Assembly (NCBI RefSeq): GCF_001598055.1
Contig: NZ_CP014844.1
Location: forward strand, 3,437,642 to 3,501,641
Direction of reading: 5' to 3'
Source: Cupriavidus nantongensis
GTDB lineage: Bacteria > Pseudomonadota > Gammaproteobacteria > Burkholderiales > Burkholderiaceae
Length of the DNA stretch: 64,000 bases
Shown here: one piece after another, positions 59,496-64,000 of the stretch
How positions within the stretch are numbered: position 1 is the first letter of the stretch
Layout of the letters: each line of letters starts with the position of its first letter
Made by a program: the position numbers and the translations under genes
The notes under the pieces: generated by a model
Database searches by the model: none
Seen by the model: the letters and a program-made list of their open reading frames with translations, nothing else
Told to the model about the DNA's origin: nothing

Positions 59496-60491
59496 TCAGC
59501 GGCGATGCGCCATCACTTCAGGGTTGATCACGGTGGGCGGATGGCCGGCCTGCGGGCCCTGGTCGAGCGCCGCGATCAGGTTGTCGGCCGCGAGCATGGC
59601 CATGGCGCGGCGGGTTTTCTCGGACGCGCTGGCGATATGCGGCGTCAGCACGACGTTGGGCACCGTCAGCAGGTCCGGATGGACCGATGGCTCGCCCTCG
59701 AACACATCCAGCCCGGCGCCGAAGATGCGCTGGTCGCGCAGCGCCTGCGCCAGCGCGGCATCGTCGACGATGCCGCCACGCGCAAGGTTCACCAGCGTCG
59801 CGGTGGGCTTCATCAGCGCCAGCTCGGCGGCGCCGATGGCGTGGTGGCTCTGCGGCCCGTACGGCAGCACCAGCAGCAGGTGGTCGGACTGGCGCAGCAG
59901 GTCTTCCTTGCCGACATAGCGGGCGTTGAGCGCGCGCTCGGTCTCGGCCGGCAGCTGGCTGCGGTTGTGGTACAGCACGTTCATGCCAAACCCGCCCGCG
60001 CGCCGCGCCAGCGCCTGGCCGATGCGGCCCATGCCGAGGATGCCCAGCGTGCTGCCGTACAGGTCCATGCCGACCAGCATGTCGTAGCTCCAGCGCTGCC
60101 ACTTGCCGGCGCGCAGGTAGTGCTCGGCCTCGGTGACGCGGCGCGCGGTCGCCATCAGCAGGGCCCAGCCGAAATCGGCGGTGGTCTCCGTCAGCACGTC
60201 GGGCGTATTGGTGGCGACGATGCCCGCGGCGGTCAGCGCCGGCAGGTCCAGGTTGTTGTAGCCGACCGCCATGTTGCACACCGCGCGCAACGCCGGCAGC
60301 CCGGCAATGACGCCGGCGTCGATGCGGTCGGCGGCGTTGGCCAGCACGCCGGCCTTGCCCGCCAGCCGCGCCTTCAGCGCGGCGGCGTCGAGCACCGCGT
60401 CCTGCTGGTTGTCGTCGACATCGAAATACTGCGCCAGGTGCGCGATGACCTCGGGATAGATGGCGCGGGTGACCAGGACGGACGGCTTCAT
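59496..60491 (-). CDS. D-2-hydroxyacid dehydrogenase (glyoxylate/hydroxypyruvate reductase type)
   Basis: NAD(P)H-dependent D-isomer-specific 2-hydroxyacid dehydrogenase of 331 residues. The cofactor motif is LGILGMGRIGQALARRAGGFG; catalytic Arg in LVNLARGGIVDDAAL, Glu in GLDVFEGEP and His in LTPHIASAS are present. The best functional guess is glyoxylate/hydroxypyruvate reductase (GhrB/GyaR-like). It lies between a NhaD-type antiporter (4 bp gap) and rmuC. Confidence 0.92.
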   Translation of the reverse strand: MKPSVLVTRAIYPEVIAHLAQYFDVDDNQQDAVLDAAALKARLAGKAGVLANAADRIDAGVIAGLPALRAVCNMAVGYNNLDLPALTAAGIVATNTPDVLTETTADFGWALLMATARRVTEAEHYLRAGKWQRWSYDMLVGMDLYGSTLGILGMGRIGQALARRAGGFGMNVLYHNRSQLPAETERALNARYVGKEDLLRQSDHLLLVLPYGPQSHHAIGAAELALMKPTATLVNLARGGIVDDAALAQALRDQRIFGAGLDVFEGEPSVHPDLLTVPNVVLTPHIASASEKTRRAMAMLAADNLIAALDQGPQAGHPPTVINPEVMAHRR

Positions 60492-60495
60492 GGCA

Positions 60496-61914
60496 TCAGA
60501 TATGGAAGAAGAGGAAGGTCATGATGACGAACAGCGGCACCAGGAAAATGCCCGAATACAGCATGTAGCCGAAGAAGCTCGGCATGCGCACGCCGCGGTT
60601 TTCGGCGATGGCCTTGACCATCAGGTTGGGCGCATTGCCAATATAGGTGTTGGCGCCCATGAACACCGCCCCGGCCGAGATCGCGGCCAGCGTCGAGGCA
60701 TCGCGCGTCATCAGCGTGGCGGGGTCGCCACCGGCGGTATTGAAGAACACCAGGTAGGTCGGCGCGTTGTCGAGGAACGAGGACAGCACGCCGGTCGCCC
60801 AGAAATACATGCTGTCGACCGGCTGGCCGTTGGCGTCGCTGACCGCGCGGATCACTCCGGAGAAAGCACCGTCGGTCCCCGCCTTCAGCATGGCGATGAC
60901 CGGAATGATGGTCAGGAAGATGCCGGCGAACAGCTTGCCGACCTCGAGAATGGGCTCCCAGTTGAATTCATTGCCAATCCGCGCCGCTTGAGGCGTGACC
61001 AGCAGCGACACCACCGCCACCACTACCAGCAGCCCGTCGCGCACCGCGGCCTGCAGCGGCACCTCGGTACCGAGAATGTCAAACGAGATCCCCGGTTTCC
61101 ACAGCCCGCTCATCAGCACCAGGCTGACCACGGCCAGCAGCAGCACGAAGTTGAACTTGCCTTCGATCGCGATGCCGCCCGAATCCGGGGTGGGATCGAC
61201 CGGCAGCTGCTCTTCCTTGTTGCGGTAGTAGTGCCGGTCGACCAGGTAGAACATCAGCAGCAGCGCCGCGCAGATAAAGAGCGTTTCCGGGAAGATGTTG
61301 CGCAGGGTCCAGAAAAAGTCCACGCCCTTCAGGAAGCCAAGGAACAGCGGCGGGTCGCCCAGCGGCGTCAGCGAGCCGCCGGCGTTGGCCACCAGGAAGA
61401 TAAAGAACACCACCACGTGCGCCACGTGGCGGCGGTTGTCATTGGCGCGCAGCAGCGGCCGGATCAGCAGCATGGCCGCGCCGGTGGTGCCCATGAAGCT
61501 GGCCAGGAACGTGCCCAGCGCCAGGATGCCGGTATTGAGCCCCGGCGTGCCGTGCAGGTTGCCGCGCACGCAGATGCCGCCGGCCACGATATAGAGCGTG
61601 GTGATCAGCGCGATGAAGGGAATGTACTCGGCCAGCAGCGCGTGCACGGCGCTGACGGCGGCGGCATGCGCGCCGAACACGAACGCGAACGGCAGCAGGA
61701 ACAGCAGCCCCCAGCCGGCGGCGATCTTGCCGTAATGGTGGTGCCAGAACTTCGGCCCCAGCAGCGGCCACAGCGCGATCGACAGCAGGATGCCGGCAAA
61801 GGGCAGCCCCCACAGCGGCGACAGCGACGCGCCGTCGAGATCGGCGGCATGGCCTGCGGCGGGAAAGGCGGCCAGCATGGCCAGCAGTGGCAACAGCACG
61901 GGGGCACGTCGCAT
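60496..61914 (-). CDS. NhaD-type sodium:proton antiporter
   Basis: Inner-membrane ion transporter of 472 residues with a signal-like N-terminus (MRRAPVLLPLLAMLAAFPAAGHA) and about twelve hydrophobic helices. The runs FMGTTGAAMLLIRPLL, NAGGSLTPLGDPPLFLGFLKGV and MGANTYIGNAPNLMVKAIAENRG are typical of the NhaD/CitMHS-like family. Ion specificity (Na+ or Li+) is inferred. It is followed by the 2-hydroxyacid dehydrogenase with 4 bp between. Confidence 0.9.
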   Translation of the reverse strand: MRRAPVLLPLLAMLAAFPAAGHAADLDGASLSPLWGLPFAGILLSIALWPLLGPKFWHHHYGKIAAGWGLLFLLPFAFVFGAHAAAVSAVHALLAEYIPFIALITTLYIVAGGICVRGNLHGTPGLNTGILALGTFLASFMGTTGAAMLLIRPLLRANDNRRHVAHVVVFFIFLVANAGGSLTPLGDPPLFLGFLKGVDFFWTLRNIFPETLFICAALLLMFYLVDRHYYRNKEEQLPVDPTPDSGGIAIEGKFNFVLLLAVVSLVLMSGLWKPGISFDILGTEVPLQAAVRDGLLVVVAVVSLLVTPQAARIGNEFNWEPILEVGKLFAGIFLTIIPVIAMLKAGTDGAFSGVIRAVSDANGQPVDSMYFWATGVLSSFLDNAPTYLVFFNTAGGDPATLMTRDASTLAAISAGAVFMGANTYIGNAPNLMVKAIAENRGVRMPSFFGYMLYSGIFLVPLFVIMTFLFFHI

Positions 61915-62072
61915 CAGGCAGGATCTCCTCGAACAATGCAGCGGTCATGGGCGCGCGCGGCGCGATGCCAGAGCGCGCGGGCAAGCCTGCAAGTGTAATG
62001 CAAGCCCTTGCCGCGCTTACCCGTGCGGCGTGCATTTTCGGATTGCGGCGCGCCGGTTTCGCGCCACGCGGA

Positions 62073-62759
62073 TCAGGCCGCGTCGACCAGGATCACATGC
62101 ACGCGGTACGGACCGTGCGCGCCCAGCACGATGGTCTGCTCGATATCGCCGGTGCGCGACGGACCGCTGATGATGTTGGTGGCGCGCGGCAGCTGGCCGC
62201 GCTCGCTGCGCACCAGCGCAAACGCATCTTCCAGTCCGGCGACGATGCGCGAGCGCGGCACCACCGCGACATGGGTCTCGGGCAGCAGCGCGGCCGAGGC
62301 GAAGGTGGCGGGGCCGGACAGCAGCATCAGCGAGCCGGTCTCGGCAATCGCGCAGAAGCAGCCGGTGATGCCGACCAGGTCGCCATGCTCGCGGTCGGCG
62401 ACGGCATCGCGCAGCGGCGGGCGGCACTCAACCGCCAGCCCTGCGTCCTGCCACGGCAACGGGCCGAATTCATCCCACGCGACCGCGCGCCGCACCAGGG
62501 CCAGGCTGTCCAGATAGCGCACCGTAGCGGCGGGCACATCGGCCAGGGTCGCGACGCGGTCGACGGTCGAGGCCATGCGCTGCGCCTGCGCCAGGAAGGC
62601 TTCGGCCAGGTCGGGCGCGGCGACCGGACGCGGGCCCTGCGGGTGGCGCGCCAGGTAGTCGGCGACGGCGCTGCGCTCGCCCGCGCTTGGCCGGGCCGGC
62701 CTGCCCTGGGCGGCTCGGATACGGGCAAAGATGCGGTCGCGGGCGTCGTTGGTTTCCAT
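62073..62759 (-). CDS. lutC: LutC-type LUD domain protein
   Basis: Member of the LUD (lactate utilisation) family, LutC/YkgG group, which in many bacteria works with the iron-sulfur proteins LutA and LutB in L-lactate oxidation. The 228 residues begin METNDARDRIFARIRAAQGR and have the LUD core blocks GITGCFCAIAETGSL, LPETHVAVV and the C-terminal GPSRTGDIEQTIVLGAHGP. No lutA or lutB is in the window; they may lie beyond the right edge past pncB or elsewhere. The ATG at 62759 is chosen because homology starts there. Confidence 0.88.
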   Translation of the reverse strand: METNDARDRIFARIRAAQGRPARPSAGERSAVADYLARHPQGPRPVAAPDLAEAFLAQAQRMASTVDRVATLADVPAATVRYLDSLALVRRAVAWDEFGPLPWQDAGLAVECRPPLRDAVADREHGDLVGITGCFCAIAETGSLMLLSGPATFASAALLPETHVAVVPRSRIVAGLEDAFALVRSERGQLPRATNIISGPSRTGDIEQTIVLGAHGPYRVHVILVDAA

Positions 62760-62842
62760 GGGGCCTGGCTGGGATGACAATGCGCAAGGGCGCGATGCGG
62801 CGATTATAGGGGCGATACAGCGGCGCGCCGTGCCAAAACCTG

Positions 62843-64000
62843 CTACGCGGCGGGCTGCACCGAATACACCTGGCGCAGGTAGGCCAGGTAGCCGGGATCG
62901 TCGCACATGGTCTTTTCCGGCGTGTCCGACAGCTTGGCCACCGGCTGCCCGTTACAGCGCACCATCTTCAGCACGATCTGCAGCGGCGTGTAGCCCAGGT
63001 CGTTGGTCAGGTTGGTGCCGACCCCGAACGCCAGCCGGCAGCGGCCGTGGAAGCGCTGGTACAGCTCGATCACGCGCGGGATGTCGAGGCTGTCGCTGAA
63101 GATCAGCGTCTTGGTGCGCGGGTCGACACGGTTGGCGGCATAGTGGGCCACCATGCGCTCGCCCCACAGCACCGGGTCGCCGGAGTCGTGGCGCACGCCG
63201 TCGAAGAGCTTGCAGAAATACAGGTCGAAGTCGCGCAGGAAGGCGTCGAAGCCATAGGTATCCGACAGCGCGATGCCCAGGTCGCCGCGGTACTCGCGCG
63301 CCCAGCGCTCCAGCGCAAACACCTGCGAATCGCGCAGCCGCGGCCCCAGCGCCTGGCAGGCCTGCAGGTACTCATGCGCCATCGTGCCCAGCGGCACCAT
63401 ATTGTGCAGGCGCGCGAAGTGGACATTGCTGGTGCCGGCCAGCTGCGGGCCCAGCAGGCGCCGCATGGTCAGCAGCACCTCTTCCTGCCAGTCGCGCGAG
63501 AAGCGCCGGCGCGTGCCGTAGTCGGCGATGACGCAATCGGCCAGCTCGGGCGTCTTCAGCAGCGCCAGCTTGGTTTCAAGCCGGCGGCGGCCCTCGGCCA
63601 GGTCGGGCTGGGGCTGGGTGCGGCGGAAATAGACTTCGTTGACGATCGCCAGCACCGGTACCTCGAACAGGATGGTGTGCAGCCACGGACCGGTGATGGA
63701 AATCTCGATCTCGCCGTTGCCCTGCGGCGACGGGCGCACCGAGACATATTTCTCGTTCAGGTGGAACAGCCCGAGAAAATCGACGAAATCGCTCTTGATA
63801 AAGCGCAGGCCGCGCAGGTAGGCCAGCTCTTCCTCGGTGAAGCGCAGCTGGCACAGGTGCGCCACCTCGGCGCGGATCTCGTCGATATACGGGGTCAGAT
63901 CGATGCCCGCGTTGCGGCACTTGAAGCGGTATTCCACTTGTGCCTGCGGAAACTGATGCAGCACCACCTGCATCATCGTGAATTTGTACAGGTCGGTGTC
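62843..64000 (-). CDS. pncB: Nicotinate phosphoribosyltransferase (partial, N-terminus outside window)
   Basis: Salvages nicotinate to nicotinate mononucleotide for NAD. The frame stays open to the right edge: before the visible Met pair at 63976 come codons for DTDLYKFT, the start of the family's [10 protein letters not shown] motif, so only a few N-terminal residues are missing. Other hallmarks are FECR-like [31 protein letters not shown] (with the catalytic-site His region), [11 protein letters not shown] and [12 protein letters not shown]-terminus at 62843 is complete. Confidence 0.95.
   Translation of the reverse strand, partial: DTDLYKFTMMQVVLHQFPQAQVEYRFKCRNAGIDLTPYIDEIRAEVAHLCQLRFTEEELAYLRGLRFIKSDFVDFLGLFHLNEKYVSVRPSPQGNGEIEISITGPWLHTILFEVPVLAIVNEVYFRRTQPQPDLAEGRRRLETKLALLKTPELADCVIADYGTRRRFSRDWQEEVLLTMRRLLGPQLAGTSNVHFARLHNMVPLGTMAHEYLQACQALGPRLRDSQVFALERWAREYRGDLGIALSDTYGFDAFLRDFDLYFCKLFDGVRHDSGDPVLWGERMVAHYAANRVDPRTKTLIFSDSLDIPRVIELYQRFHGRCRLAFGVGTNLTNDLGYTPLQIVLKMVRCNGQPVAKLSDTPEKTMCDDPGYLAYLRQVYSVQPAA

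Overview
The window is a GC-rich, gene-dense piece of a betaproteobacterial main chromosome. Gene order and protein sequences fit the genus Cupriavidus (C. necator/C. taiwanensis group) in the Burkholderiales; this placement comes from recognising the proteins and synteny, not from a database search. Nearly all of it is conserved housekeeping sequence. I see no phage, insertion sequence, CRISPR array or plasmid functions.

Left part (1-15.2 kb): a Na+:solute symporter and acetyl-CoA synthetase (acetate uptake and activation), a DMT permease, a UPF0114 membrane protein, class I fumarase, glutamate racemase and a two-module AAA+ ATPase. Next comes an iron/heme block: a Fur box, a 21-codon membrane peptide, tonB-exbB-exbD, a second Fur box, hemP, a hairpin-rich non-coding stretch ending in a strong terminator, and a GlcG/HbpS-like protein. 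Two small exported low-complexity proteins follow.

RNA gene region (15.4-20 kb): a tRNA-Leu(UAA) gene split in its anticodon loop by a 223-nt group I intron closely resembling the Azoarcus tRNA-Ile ribozyme; a yeiH-like exporter with a divergent LysR regulator; a CPA2 antiporter; and tRNA-Cys plus two identical tRNA-Gly genes downstream of uvrC-pgsA. In E. coli the Leu(UAA) tRNA sits directly beside tRNA-Gly and tRNA-Cys after pgsA. Here it lies about 4 kb away on the opposite strand.

Centre (23-45.3 kb): earP-efp (EF-P arginine rhamnosylation), then 20 kb on the minus strand running yceD-rpmF-plsX-fabH-fabD-fabG-acpP-fabF-(unknown membrane protein)-rpoE-rseA-rseB-mucD-glutaredoxin-lepA-lepB-DUF4845-rnc-era-recO-pdxJ-acpS-nagZ. 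This joins fatty acid synthesis, the envelope stress sigma factor, secretion, translation and RNA processing, with many start/stop overlaps. acpS at the far end makes the 4'-phosphopantetheinyl transferase for acpP.

Right part (45.4-64 kb): maf, an RsmI-like methylase, sppA, a Rieske protein, a Gph-like phosphatase, rluC, a 0.8-kb rne leader and rne with a long Arg/Glu-rich tail, moaA-mobA-moeA for molybdenum cofactor, rmuC, a 2-hydroxyacid dehydrogenase, a NhaD-type antiporter, lutC and pncB (cut by the window end).

The strongest unusual signal is the self-splicing-type intron in tRNA-Leu(UAA). Next are the Fur-box-linked 21-codon peptide, the structured stretch behind hemP and the exported protein built of five 12-residue repeats.
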